A stretch of 64,000 nucleotides of DNA from Heterodera schachtii (Eukaryota > Nematoda > Chromadorea > Rhabditida > Heteroderidae). Location: the NCBI GenBank assembly GCA_023374025.1, contig SIJG01000144.1:62001-126000 (forward strand), in the 5' to 3' direction. The notes under the pieces are model-generated. The model saw only the letters and a list, made by a program, of their open reading frames with translations, made no database searches and was not told the origin of the DNA. Within the stretch, counting starts at the first letter, position 1. Every line of letters starts with the position of its first letter. Position numbers and translations under genes: made by a program. Positions 50,871-63,434 of the stretch are shown piece after piece.

Positions 50871-51735
50871 CAAAAGGGAATATAATGATAATTTATTCAT
50901 TTATAAATAATAAAATAATATTGTTTCATCATTTTTCAAAAAGTATGATGAATATATTAATTAATATTTACCTTTTTCTAATTTAATTTACTTTTTATAA
51001 TAATAATATTTAATTTTGAATATTTATGAAAGTTTTTTGTCTCTTCTAATGTATAATAATAAATTTTTTTCGATTTATTTATTTATTATTTGAGAGAATT
51101 CACATCACAAAGGGAGTTGTAATACGTTTTGGCCAAATATTTCTGCCAGTTTTTGCACATTTGGCTGAACGGCCCTAAATGGGCCCGTGTTGGCCTGTTT
51201 TCAAATATTTTATTATCATTTTCTCAATTAACTAGATAATTTATTCAAAAAATGTGTGATTGTAATTGCTTTGTAAAATAGAACAGCAGAACAAATTTTA
51301 AAATATTTTTTGAAACTTTTTATCATTGTTTCAAAATATCAAATTATTTTTAATAAAATGCAATTGGTAAAATTCAAATTAATGGTAATAATTTGGCAAT
51401 GATTAATTCAATGTTATTAGCTCCAGGAAAATTTTGAACAATTTTGATACGGGAACTTTTTTTGATGTGTAAAGTAACATTTTTTATTTAATCAAAAAAT
51501 AATTTTAAGAATTTTCCTACCATTTTTTTCACTTTTTGATATAATACTTTATTTTGTTTGCAATAATATTATTGATAATATAAAAATCTTTATTAAGGGT
51601 ACCCCGGTAACATAAGAAATATTTGAATTTTTATTATTAGAAAATTTATTTATTTAGATTTCTCTTTATTCCAGCTAATTATAAACTTATAATTATAATA
51701 ATTCTTAGAATATTTTCGTAATTTGTTTTCATTTA

Positions 51736-51800
51736 ATAATTTCTCATGGTCTCTCTGAGTTATTTTTCACGTGTGTTTTTTTCTCTTTTTATGCATTTTG
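51736..51800 (+). repeat. TCTCATGG-box unit
   Basis: AATTTCTCATGG is followed by TCTCTCTGAGTTATTTTTCA and CGTGTG, in a T-rich block. Confidence 0.5.
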
Positions 51801-51831
51801 AATTAATTTAATTTATCATTATTATTAGGGA

Positions 51832-51910
51832 GTAAAATTATATGGACATAAAATCAGAAATATGGCCATAAAATATGGACCAAAAATCACGAAATATGTA
51901 CATAACATAG
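51832..51910. repeat. AT-rich repeat fragment shared with 5454-5525
   Basis: AGGGAGTAAAATTATATGGA, then CATAAAATCAGAAATATGG and AAATATGG.CC phrases, as at 5454-5525. Confidence 0.45.
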
Positions 51911-52948
51911 CAAAAATATGACATAAATTTTCCGAATTGAAGCGTAAGTCTTCCAAATTTTCTTCAAATTAATTAATTTTATTAAAATACATATAAAATG
52001 GCTAGTATGTTATTAGAAATCAATTCAGAAGAAAAAACATGATAAAGTTAAAATTTATTAATTTTTAGCGCAAAGTCAAACTGAAAGCGTAATTTTCATG
52101 GTTATTTTTGACATAAATTAACCAGTTTTAAGAAAATGAAATTTATTCAATATTCTCGAATTTTTGGTAATACAAAATAACAATTCAAAAAATTACCAAG
52201 TTAATTACATTAATAATTTTTAAGAAAAAACAAATAATATTTAAAACACTATGCCTTATTACATGGCAATTCTTGAAATAAAAAGCTATTCATAAAAATT
52301 ATTATTAAAATATAAACAAACATAATTCTAAAAGTCAGCAAAATTATATAAAGTTTAATATGCTCTAAGCAGCTTCAGATACTGTTTAGGACGTCAGAAC
52401 AAGTTCAAAGTAAAAAATTTAGTTTCCAATCAAAAACCACTAAACATAATGAAAAAATTAAAAAGTTATTTATTGTAAAATTAGTAGGTTAAATATTTAA
52501 TACATAATTATAATATGCAGAAACACCAGAAACAATAAATATACAGGGAATACGAGCAAGTTTCTTCTAATAAATATTTTTAAAATTTCAAATTTTTATA
52601 TACAAAAAAAAAAGATTAAAAAAATCAGCAAGAAAATAAAAATCATATAAATACTAATATTATAAATTATCAAAAACGAGAAAGATGAACATTTTAAAAA
52701 GACTAAAATTTATTATGAAATCCTTTGTATACTATTCTTTAATCATTTTTAAAACTTAAAAAAGTCATTTAATTGATTCATTTGTTTTTTGTGTTTTTTT
52801 CTTTAAATGAATTTCAATATAAAATAAAAAATAGATACAAATGAAATCGAATGAATTTTATGCATAATCTTCTTTTCTTCACTATCTTTCAAAAATTTTA
52901 TCATAATAATACGGTTTAATTTGCTTAAAATGAAAATTATTTAAAAAA

Positions 52949-53431
52949 ATTATTATTCACTTTTTTCAGGCTCAACTTCGCATTGTCAGCTACCGTTTTT
53001 ATTTATTTTTTTATAACTTATTTATATTAATCACACTTTTAATATTAAACGATAATATGACAACGATTAATCAACGCACAATTTCATGTCTTAAATTTTT
53101 TCCATTATGCAAAGGCGCTTCGTAAAACTGCCAATTTTACACATTTTTCAAGAAAAATCCGTCATAAGTTTTCTTAAATACATGCTAAAAATAAATCTCG
53201 AGATTATTTTTTAGGTTGTATTTAAGAAAACTTATGACAGATTTTTTCTCAAAAAATCTGTAAAATTGGCTGTTTTACGAAACGCCTTCTTTAAGAAATG
53301 AAATTAGACGTTGATTGATCGTTGTCATATTATCGTTTAATATTATTAAAAGAGCAATTAATAAAAATAAGTTATAAAAAAAACCGAAGCTGACAATGCG
53401 AAGATGAGCCTGAAAAAAAGTGAATAATAAC
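52949..53431. mobile_element. Palindromic fold-back MITE
   Basis: About 480 bp, nearly fully self-complementary. The left arm reads TATTATTCACTTTTTTCAGG, CTCAACTTCGCATTGTCAGC, TAATATTAAACGATAATATG and ACAACGATTAATCAACG, then CGTAAAACTGCCAATTTTAC and CATAAGTTTTCTTAAATAC. The right arm is the complement in reverse order. The centre is near 53190. No coding sequence is present. A one-arm relative lies at 50614-50870. Confidence 0.87.
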
Positions 53432-54317
53432 AATTTAATTTACTTCAAAAAATATTTTTCAATAAGAATAGAAAAATATATTGATTTATTAAAAGCTAAC
53501 AAAAGGAAAAATAGTTATAACTCATTATTTATTTTTTTAAATTATTTATAACTATGGATAAATTTGAAACTAAAATTGAGTAACAAATTATTTTTGCTAT
53601 AATTTAATTTTCAAAGATTCTCAAAATTATTTTTTAAGCAATCTAACTTCAAATCTTATAAAATTTAAAATAAATTAAGCGCAATATTAAAAATATTTTA
53701 ACGTTTCCCACGTTTTTGTGAACACTAAATCGAAAAATTTTATTAACACAATTCAATTAAAAAAGTCAGAACATATGTACTCTTACCGGCGCTAATGAAT
53801 GTGTTTGAATTAAATTATTAAAGTGAAAAAATAGTATTTAAAAAGATTGGGCCAAATCACGGGTCCTTATCAAAGTTAAAAAACTAATCAATTTGTGAAA
53901 AGTTTTGGCTTTATTGATCCGGTCGTTGCGTCATTTCTAAAATGATAAAATTGACAAAAACTATTATACTTTAAAAATACACCAAAAATAATTAATAATA
54001 TCAAAAAAAAATTTTCAAAAATATGTTTTAATCAATCGATATTATATAATGAACTACTTATTATTATTATTAAGTATAATTTAATTAAGATTTTAGACGA
54101 AATTAAATTCAATCTCCATACCAATGATAGACGGCAAATTCAGGACAATGACTGGAAAGAGAAATAATTATGACAAATTGTCCAAGTTTTTAAGTGATTG
54201 ATTAAAATTTTATAATATCAATTTTTTACCAAAATGAACTTAATAAATTTTTAATATAAATAGTAATAATTAATTTAGCAATCGTTATTACAACAGTATC
54301 TATAGATAATTTTTTCA

Positions 54318-54325
54318 TTTATTAC
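54318..54325. repeat. Target-site duplication, left
   Basis: TTTATTAC, identical to 54866-54873. Confidence 0.85.
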
Positions 54326-54865
54326 TAGGGCTGCTAATTTTATGTAAATACATATTTTTTCCTGTATTCTCAATAGCCTAATTAGTGGGAAAAACACTTT
54401 CTTTTTTGTTTTTGCGAACAAAAGTTGGGACTTTTATTTACATATTTTTATACATATTTTGGACTTTTTCGTACATATTTCGCAATTTTTCTTCATTTTT
54501 TTAACATATTTTGAGGATTTTGGAGAATTTATAGAAATTTTTTGTGAAAAATTAAAAAAATATTTTTGAAAATGTATCCCTAAAAATCGAATTTTTTTTT
54601 CAAAAAAGTATATATCAAAAATTAATTTTTGAAATACTACAATGTCATTCTAAGCCTATTTTTTTCATTTTTATGGCATTTTGTGCCTATTTCACTTTTT
54701 ACAAAAAATTTTTTTCCAAAAATAACCATTAAAAAAAATTTTTATTTACATATTTTAGTACATATTTGGGGGTTTTTGTACATATTTCATACATATTTTA
54801 GCAATTTTTATACATATTTTATTTACATAATTCGCGATTTTTCTTACATAAAATTAGCAGCCCTA
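54326..54865. mobile_element. hAT-type MITE with perfect 8-bp target duplication
   Basis: The 540-bp element begins TAGGGCTGCTAATTTTATG and ends in the exact complement, CATAAAATTAGCAGCCCTA. TTTATTAC flanks both sides. Five-prime TAGGG termini and an 8-bp duplication are hallmarks of the hAT superfamily. The interior is made of many (T)TACATATTT phrases and a GGCATTTTGTGCCTATTTCA segment, without a transposase. Other copies lie at 39797-39997 and 55320-55437. The intact duplication suggests this copy inserted more recently than its relatives. Confidence 0.92.
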
Positions 54866-54873
54866 TTTATTAC
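54866..54873. repeat. Target-site duplication, right
   Basis: TTTATTAC, identical to 54318-54325. Confidence 0.85.
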
Positions 54874-55319
54874 TTTATGTTACTTCTAAAAAGCATTATA
54901 ATTTAATTTAATTTAATTTTTTATTTATTTCTTTTTGTGATTTTGTTTTTCTAATTTCATGATGTGTTTTCCTGATTTACTGAAGATTGACGCAAGCCCG
55001 TTCTGTCTCTCTCATATTAAATTTGAATTTAACGTAAGTTTTTTTTCGTTTTTATTTAAAATAAATTATCAATTTGTATATATTAAATTTGAATATTGTT
55101 AAGTATAAAACATTTAAATAAACCAATAATTTTCTATTTTACAATAAATTGTTTAGGTAATTTTTTATTTTCATTTCTTTATGGAACTTAATATTATTAT
55201 TTCCTTCGCTTATATCTTTTTTCATTTATTTTGTATTAATTAAAATTATTTGTATTTAAAAATTTTATGGCATTTTGTAATCACACTTTTACAAAGATTT
55301 TTTCAAAATACACTATTTA

Positions 55320-55437
55320 AAAAATTTTAAACATATTTATTACATATTTGGTTTTTTTGTACATACTTCATACATATTTTAGCATTTTTTTACATATTTT
55401 ATTTACATATTTCGCGATTTTTCTTACATAAAAAGAA
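55320..55437 (+). mobile_element. Right-end fragment of the hAT-type MITE
   Basis: ACATATTT phrases run into TTTCGCGATTTTTCTTACAT and AAAAAGAATCCCTG, the eroded right half of the 54.3 kb element, lying about 0.5 kb downstream of it in the same orientation. Confidence 0.7.
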
Positions 55438-56924
55438 TCCCTGCTTTTAATTAAAATTAAGTCAAAAAGTTTAAATACAAAAACTTTAAAATGATTATCA
55501 ACTTAACCAATTAACGTAATATATTTATATATTAATTCTTGGGCTGGGCATATGTATAGTACAACAGAAATTATTCATTTATTAAAGTTAATGTTTAAAT
55601 TAGTAATAATGATAATAATAAATTTATATCTGCTTTAATTTTTAAATTGAAAATAAGAATCACTAATAAAATCATTAAAGTTAAAACTTAAATTAAATTA
55701 AATTAATGCTTAAATTATATAATAATTAATTATAATACTTAAAGTCTTCTATAATTTATGCCCAAAATATTTTTCTAGATAAATGAACAAAAAATATTAT
55801 GAATAATATGCTTTAATGACCATGGATTCTATTTTTTAATTAGTATTAAAAAATAAAATTGGTTAAAGTATCAATCTGATACAAAAAAAGTTGGTAAATA
55901 TTAATTTAAATAAATAAATTATTTAATAAGTTGTTCACCTGGAACTGATAGAAAGCGTGTGCATGACTGCCTTATACAGCGAGTGAACGCATTAGAATTA
56001 ATAATAATTAAGAAAAATTCAGGAAAAAAATAAATAAAAGGAATAAATAAACTTATCAAATAATGCTTTATATTATTATTTCTGTGATAATGTTGTTATA
56101 TTCAACAACTACCAAAAACTTAAAAATCTATGCATTAATAAATTTAATAAAAGATAAAATTAATTATATATAAATGAGAATGTTAACAAAAAATATTTAT
56201 TTAAAAAGAAAATGTTAATTATAAAATAATATTATTGTTAAATTCTTAAAGAGAATCAAAACAATCTAAATTCTAGTAAAAATGATGCCTTTCGCAATTA
56301 AATATAAATTAAAATATTTTTCACAACAAATGGAAAATAAATTGCTGTATTATGATTTTAAAATAAGAAAAGACTCGATGCCGAAAAGTTTTCTGAGAAT
56401 TTTCTATGTTTTTTAATAAATTGACAATTTAATAGAATTAGTAAAAAAAATTTTTTTTTTAAAACATTTGTAAGACTAAATTCATTTTAATTAATTTTTG
56501 AATTCATAGAGATAGTAGAAAAAAGCGAATATTCAATAACTATCATTTAATTGTTAAAATATTTTAATTAATTCTTAGGTTTTTTCTAATTTTGAAGTAA
56601 CTATTATTTAAATTGTTTTAATAATTCAATTAATAAAATTTTGACTTTTTCATTCATGGTTAACTTTCCCCATAATGAGTGGGACTTGGGGGCCCAAGCT
56701 CCTTGATATTTTTACATATTATTCTTTTACTTAATATATTTTAATATCGGGTAAACATATAAACATTTCCCACATTCATTCATTTTGATAAATAAAAAAA
56801 ATAATTTTATATTATATTTTTCTTCAATTTGTATATTATTAATATAATTTATTTACTGTAAAATTATTAATCAATAAACGTATCAGAAATCTATTACCTA
56901 AAAATTATTTGCAATTTGTACAAA

Positions 56925-56972
56925 GAAAAATGCCATCAGTTCCTGAAATCACTGAAAAGTTATACGCCATGA
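56925..56972 (-). repeat. TCTCATGG-box unit
   Basis: The minus strand reads AAATTTCTCATGGCGTATAA followed by a copy-specific CTTTTCAGTGATTTCAGGAA. Confidence 0.5.
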
Positions 56973-57439
56973 GAAATTTATATTAATCAAATGTGAAATG
57001 ATACTTTTATTTAATTAGTAGCATTTTATAAGTTTCTTAATATGCTATATTTTTCAAGTTCATTAAATTCGAAAAACGAATTTAATTTATAATTATACTA
57101 AAAATAATGTCCTTCGAATTTAAATAAATTTATTTTGTTTTTAAATTTTTTCACATAACAATTGTAAACATAAATTATCTTTTTTATTAAATACTAAAAT
57201 TTTATATTAAATTTAAAGAATTACCAAAAGGATAAAATAGTTATTGTTAGTAACTTTCTAAATTACTATCTATCTATTTAATACCGATTTAAAAATTAAA
57301 AAACAATTAAATTAAAAATTAGTTAAAAAAAGTAATAAAAATTCACTCTAATTGTAAGCAAAAAAATAAATCATAAATAATAACTTAAATAAATTACCTT
57401 AAAATTTATAAAATCAAAAAATATTATATAAAAATTCAT

Positions 57440-57508
57440 TATTTTAATTTCCAAAAAAAAGTCAGTATTAAAAAAAACTAATTATTATAACATGAGTAAA
57501 AAAGACTG
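57440..57508 (-). repeat. Weak box unit, TTTTTTACTCATG
   Basis: The minus strand reads TCTTTTTTACTCATGTTATA. It lacks one CT of the consensus and the following segment is AT-rich, so membership is uncertain. Confidence 0.3.
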
Positions 57509-60429
57509 CGAAGAAAAATCGAAAAAGTAGAACTTTACCAAGAAAAGTTATTTTATAAATAACTGATTTAAAATCAAACAATTAAAATGAATTATTTTAT
57601 TAGTGAGTAAAAATAATTCACTTCAATAAAGTAAAAGTAAGTATGAATAATGATATTTACATAAATTTTATAATTTAATACTCACGAATGTACAGAAAAA
57701 AATAATAGTTTGAATTATAGAATTTGATAATTAAGGCTTTCTATTTATTATTTACTTAAAAATTTACTTTTAAAAAGGCAAAAATTAATAAATCTTTGCA
57801 AAAAATTAATTTTTACCCGCATTTTGCTGATGAAAAAATTATTTGTATAATATTTGGAAAAATTTTCCCAAAATTAATATTTATGAATATTTTTAATGGA
57901 TGAAATTATTACCTAAACCTTAAAAAAACAACCAAAGAGATACATTCAATCGTTTTTTAGGTAAATAATTCTTGAATTTTTTTTTTTTTTTAATAACTAT
58001 AATTTGTATTATATTTGGAGCATTATTATGCCTTTATAAAATTTATATTTCAACACGATGATTGAAATCGATTAAGCTCCTTCGTGAGTATTCCTATTGA
58101 ATTTTTTACTTTTATAAATTTGTTTTAATTTTTTTTTATTTGGGTAAATTAGAAATAAAAAATTAATATTATTCATGGCAAATTAGACCATAAATCAATA
58201 TAATTAATATTTAATTCAATTTTATCATTCACTTCTCCTATTATTTGTATGAATTATACCGGCCAGGAAAATAGGTTTATTTATTTAAAGTTTTTTATGT
58301 ACAGCTTGTTATATCAAAGCTAATCATTTCATGTCATTTATTTTTTAATTGATACTTTTTTTTTGAGTTATTGGAAGTGTGAGATTTTGGGCAAAAATCA
58401 GCCCATGATTATGATCGCAATTGTTAAGCCGTTGAAAAGTAATCAATCTTTTCGAGATTTATACTTAATTAAATTTTCCTTTAATTATAAATTTTTAATT
58501 CTCACAATTGTTTTAAATAATTTTACCATTAAAAATAAATAGTTTATTTTTTGAACAATATAATAAAAATAACATATGTTTTAATTTAATATCAATAATT
58601 AATAGTAATTAATTTGTTATATTCATTTAATATTATAAAAAATAGTTTTTTTTTTAATTATTATTTTCTATTTAATAATTCATTTGATAGCCAAGAATAA
58701 AATCAAAAGTAAAGTATGTTTGATATATATTCCCAAAACTAAGGTGGATTTCGATTTTTATAACTGAAATATTTTCATACTCTTTCTTGCTTAGTATGCG
58801 TTTTATTCAATTTATTTAGGAGTTCCCTAATTAATCTTTATGATTTTAATTTTGCTAATTATATTAAAACTTTAAAAATACCATATTAGTGCGAATGATA
58901 AATAACATTTTATAAAATATGTATCAAATATTTAAAATCCTAATGCATCATTAAGAAAATATAATAAATAACAATATAGTAAAAAATAGACAAAATTTCT
59001 TTTTTAAATCTGTTGGTTTGGGTGAAAATAAATTATAAAAAATTTTTAAAAGTTTTTTTTCATAGATTTTGCATGTTAAAACGTTATTTCAACTAATGCT
59101 GGAATCTTTTTTTTTATATAATAAATATTTAATTGTAATTTTTTTTATTTCTCAAATTATCACATTAAATTCATACTTGTTTAGAATCATTATAAATAAT
59201 GTTTTTTATTATTTTTTAAATAAACAAAATAATATTGAAAAGACAAACTATTTTTTAAAAATGAATTCGTTTAATTTTCTTAATTGTGATAAAACTAATA
59301 AGCCATTTGATTCCAAAAATTTTGATTTTCGCTTTCTATTTTAATTCTCCATCAATTAGATTTATTATTTTTCGAGACTTTTTTATTTAACTCAATCTTT
59401 TTTTAAATAAAATAATAAAGAATAATGATGTAATGAAAACGAAATTATTCATTGAAAATTTTGTTTTTATTTTAACTGTCCTATTTTTTTTGTTAATAAT
59501 ATGTTTTTATCTTTAAAATTTTTAATGTGTCAAAAGATTTTAAGTATTATGTTAATTCAGTCGTTAATCAATTTTTAATTAAAGGTTATTAATAAGTTAA
59601 AAAATTTTAGACAAATTACGTAAATAAAATTATTACTGATATTTCTTGTATTATGAATTTGTATTGAAGTTTGAGTAATCAAAGAGTTAAGATACTTTCT
59701 TTATTATTATAATTTTTTTTTTGACTCCCATAATGGATTATTTAAATATTTTATAGATTTTATTGTTTTAAATGTATGTATATATGTTTTTTTAAATAAA
59801 GTACTTAAAAATTTCAGTATTATCAGTTTAAAATAATAAAAAAATATAAAAAGGTTTAAACTCAAAATTGAGTTTTTAATTTTTTATAATATCTTCAAAA
59901 TAATTTTATTTGCTAAATTAAAATTTTGAATTTCATTTTGAATTTATTCTTCTCTTCAATTTATTTATTTCTTTTCTTGATCAGAATTTTTGATTTAAAA
60001 AATTTATTCATAAAATAATTTGGCTTAACTTTTTTTTCTTTTTTAAATAGATTTTGCTATTTGTTTGTATATTTTATTTTTAAATGCCTATTTTTGGGCT
60101 TTTTTGGAGCCGAAAGAACTGATTGATATGTATTTTAAAATCTGTTGACTTTAGAGCTAAATCAAAGATAAAATCACAATTATTTTGGCAATTAATACCA
60201 AAGCAAATTTCGGAAATAAAAATCAATCTAATATCAATTGAATTGTTATTTATAAACATTTTTAAATTAATTTTTAATGATTTTTTTTAAATTCATCTAA
60301 AAGAGATTGAACAATTTTTATTAATTTAATCTTTGAATATTTATTTTTTGAAAATTTATACTTCAAAATCCTTAAAAGTATTAAAATTATATATTTCTAA
60401 ATCAATAGAATCATGTATATTTTTTTAAT

Positions 60430-60545
60430 CTTAGAGTCAACAATTAATTACATTTTACTCTCATGGTGAAAAAGCGTGTATTGTTTTTGTAGTAAACAGG
60501 CAATTTTTATCTTTATTTTTATTAATAATTGAATGACTTTTTTAT
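60430..60545 (+). repeat. TCTCATGG-box unit, best preserved
   Basis: TTAGAGTCAACAATTAATTA precedes TTTTACTCTCATGGTG. A segment containing AAAAGCGTGTATTG and GTAGTAAACAGGCA follows, then TTTTTATTAATAATTGAATG. The upstream and downstream phrases both recur at other units. Confidence 0.6.
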
Positions 60546-60814
60546 TTTTCAATTTTAATTATATTTTAACAATATATTTAAAAGAATTAATTATGAAAAT
60601 ACAAAGCTTTGCAACGTAGTTGCTTTTCTTATACAAAGTTGAATACAATAACATATTTTTAAATATTTTTTATTTGTCAATTTCTGAGAATATTATTATT
60701 TTTTCTTACACAACTTTAATTAATAAAAAGTTTTTATTCATATATAATTAGTAATTTGCATTTTAATTTTTTTTAATGGAATATAAATATAACAAAATTT
60801 ATATTGTTTTTACA

Positions 60815-60815
<1 letters not shown>

Positions 60816-60846
<31 letters not shown>
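60816..60846. repeat. (TA)n microsatellite
   Basis: About fifteen TA dinucleotides, ending in TATGTATAC. Confidence 0.92.
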
Positions 60847-60850
<4 letters not shown>

Positions 60851-60911
60851 ACAACTTTGGATTATTTTAAAGTAATTCATCTGCTCTTAGTACAACATAA
60901 ATACAATATAA

Positions 60912-61127
60912 GGTACTTTCCTGTTTTGTGACCGCAGAATTAATTTTTTTTTTAATTACGGCATTTTTTAAAAATTTCTTACAAAAATGCAATAAAAAAT
61001 TATTCAGGACCGACCTCTTTTTCAAAAAGGTTAAAAAAAGTTAAGAATTTGGTACTTTCTTGTTCTGTGATTTTGTTTATTTAAAAAAAAAAAAATTAGT
61101 TCTGCGGTCACAAAACAGGAAAGTACC
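60912..61127. mobile_element. Short MITE with inverted ends GGTACTTTCC
   Basis: The left end GGTACTTTCCTGTTTTGTGA continues CCGCAGAA. The right end is its complement, TTCTGCGGTCACAAAACAGG followed by AAAGTACC. The 216-bp element contains an extra direct copy of the terminal sequence at 61051-61075 (GGTACTTTCTTGTTCTGTGA). No convincing target duplication was identified. Confidence 0.82.
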
Positions 61128-62329
61128 AATTTTCTTCCTTGTATCAATCATTTATATTTTTAATTTAATTTTTTGGTAAACGGTTCACTATTTATTTGAT
61201 CAAAATTCTAACAAATATTAAATAAAATTAAATTTTTTTATTAGCTTTTAAATAATAAATTCCCTAATTGTCAATATATTTTTAAATATTTTTAGAAAAT
61301 CTTTTTAAAATCTATTTTTCAAAAAATAAAAATTTTAACCTTTAATAAAAAGATCTAATTAAAGTAGCCTGTCAAATCTGTAATCCAATTGTTTATACAT
61401 TAAAACAAAATATTTATAGCTTTTTCATAATTACGCCCGAACTTCATGTCACGAAACGGAAACAAGATTAAACAAAAAATAATATAAATTAAGTTTAAAT
61501 TATGAAAAAAGAAATAAAAATGCTTTAGAATTTCTTGTCGATTTGAAAAAGATAAAAGATTTCTGTAAAAACTAAAAAAAATATTTGCATAAAATATTTT
61601 TTTAATTTATATTTGTTCCGTTGGTATTATTTTGTTGTATTTTGATAAAAATTCACTAAGTCAAACATGTATTAACCAATTAACACATTTAATAAACAAA
61701 ATCAAAAATGTGCAAGAAACAAAATTCCAAAATAAAATTACTAAAAGTAATTAAACCGCAAAAAAAATTCATCTTATGGGTCTCATTCACGAATCAATTA
61801 ATTTTAAATGCATGATGCATCAATTATATAAAAAATAATATAAATTAAAATAGGTCCAAAATATCATTTTAACTAATGAGCTTAAACATGCAAATCATCT
61901 TGAGAATAAATCAGCAAAAAGAATTACAATATAAATTAATAAATAATAAATATAACTAATGTAAAATATAAATTATTCGCATAGAAAATTAATTTTAATA
62001 ATTATAATATTGTTTAATAGTTCTTCTTATAAATATATTATTATTTTTTTGCTATTGTTTTTTTTTACTAAATAGGGCACTTTGAAAAATAGCAGATGAA
62101 CTCCAAAGTCTAATGTTGAAGCATTTATAAGCTCTTTAAAAAAACACATTCAATTATTTCATATAATTATTTAAAGACATTTTTTAAAATTTATTTTTTG
62201 AATTACTAAAAATCTTAGCAATTTTGGTTAAATTCCAAAATCCTAAAAACAAATTTAAATATTTAAATTAATAATTCAACGACAAAAGATCATTAAAAAT
62301 TAAACTTAATTCAAAATTAATAAAGTCCA

Positions 62330-62432
62330 ATAACAATTATAACAAAAGAAAAAAAAACTAATTTTAAGGCACCTTGACAAACTCTCGGAATCATTGATTG
62401 TTCAGGTTTTTTCCAACATGAGAGTAAAAAGT
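62330..62432 (-). repeat. Box unit, TCTCATGT
   Basis: The minus strand reads TTACTTTTTACTCTCATGTT, then GGAAAAAACCTGAACAATCA and TTCCGAGAGTTTGTCAAGG, then CTTTTGTTATAATTGTTATT. Confidence 0.5.
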
Positions 62433-62895
62433 AATAAAAAAAAAAATCAAAATAGCAAAAAAATGAAAGTCTTATTATATATTTCAAAAAACCAAATAAA
62501 AAACTATTTACCAAAGTTCATTTAATATTATACATTTATTTTTACCATATTTTATTAATTATAGTTTTGTTTCAAAAAACATTCTAAAAACTTGCAAAAA
62601 TTCATTAATAAAACAAACGTATAAATTACAAAAGAATGAATAAAATTAAAAAAGTAAAGAAAATTTATTAAAAAGGAAACATTAAAAAAAGCAGAACTTA
62701 ACGGCACAGTCGACAAAGAAACATCACAGCGAAGCCACGAAAGCAATAAAAAAGCGACAATATTTAAATAAACATATTTTTTTTGAAAAAAAAAACATTT
62801 ATTTTATGGATTTATGGTAAATAACAAAAACATAAATTAAATTAGTATCAAAAAATTATAAGAAATATTTTATAGAATACTTTAATTTTGAATAT

Positions 62896-62965
62896 AAAAA
62901 TATAACTATTATAATAGAATGTTTATTTTTTATAAAGAAGTTATTTTAATTTAAATATTTTAATC
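62896..62965 (+). repeat. Direct repeat, copy 2 (copy 1 at 48826-48895)
   Basis: Same sequence as 48826-48895, followed by AATTTAAATATTTTAAT where copy 1 has AATTTTAATATTTGAAT. Confidence 0.85.
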
Positions 62966-63434
62966 GAGAATTCAAAAGAATTTAAAAAATCTTATAAAAA
63001 TTTAGTAAAAATTCACTATAAATGATAAAAATAATATAAAAAGACTGTTAAAAATTATGAAAAACAATAATTATGTTAAAATTTAAATTATTTATCTCAA
63101 AAGAAAAAATAATTTAGGATGTCTAAAAGTAATCAAAATGAGCAGTTTTTAATTAGAATAATTAATAAATAATGCCAATAATCGATGCATTTAATTAAAA
63201 AATAATAAGTTTTCAAAAAATATTACTTCTTGAAAAACATATCATAAACTAATTGAAAATTTTAATTTTGAACTTTAAATTGATGAAAAATATCAAGTAA
63301 AAATTATTTTTTGAAATTAATTAATTATACATTAAATAAAGTTATACTTCTAAAAATCTTTATCATACAAATTAATATTAAAATACAATGCAATAAATGC
63401 ATTAAAAAAAATTAGTTGCTAATAAGAGTAGATT

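Larger units (their letters stand above)
48686..52940. other. Gene-free AT-rich region
   Basis: A-rich to about 50.6 kb, T-rich to about 51.8 kb, then A-rich. An island at 51110-51195 includes GGCCCTAAATGGGCC. The 64-residue minus-strand frame at 49657-49851 was not recognised. Confidence 0.45.
55438..60815. other. Gene-free AT-rich region, A-rich to about 57.9 kb then T-rich
   Basis: No coding gene is supported; the 91-residue frame at 59069-59344 is phenylalanine- and asparagine-rich and unrecognised. Islands: 55945-55995, 56655-56705 (CATGGTTAACTTTCCCC then GGACTTGGGGGCCC) and 58380-58440, which holds TGGGC/GCCCA arms. Confidence 0.45.
61128..63434. other. Gene-free A-rich region
   Basis: No gene was recognised. 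An island at 62695-62757 (GGCACAGTCGACAAAGAAAC, GCGAAGCCACGAAAGC) is GC-richer and unassigned. Confidence 0.45.

Noticed and set aside
59069..59344. 91-residue open frame
   Set aside because: It is dominated by Phe, Asn, Ile and Leu and starts within T-rich noncoding sequence; it is probably chance.
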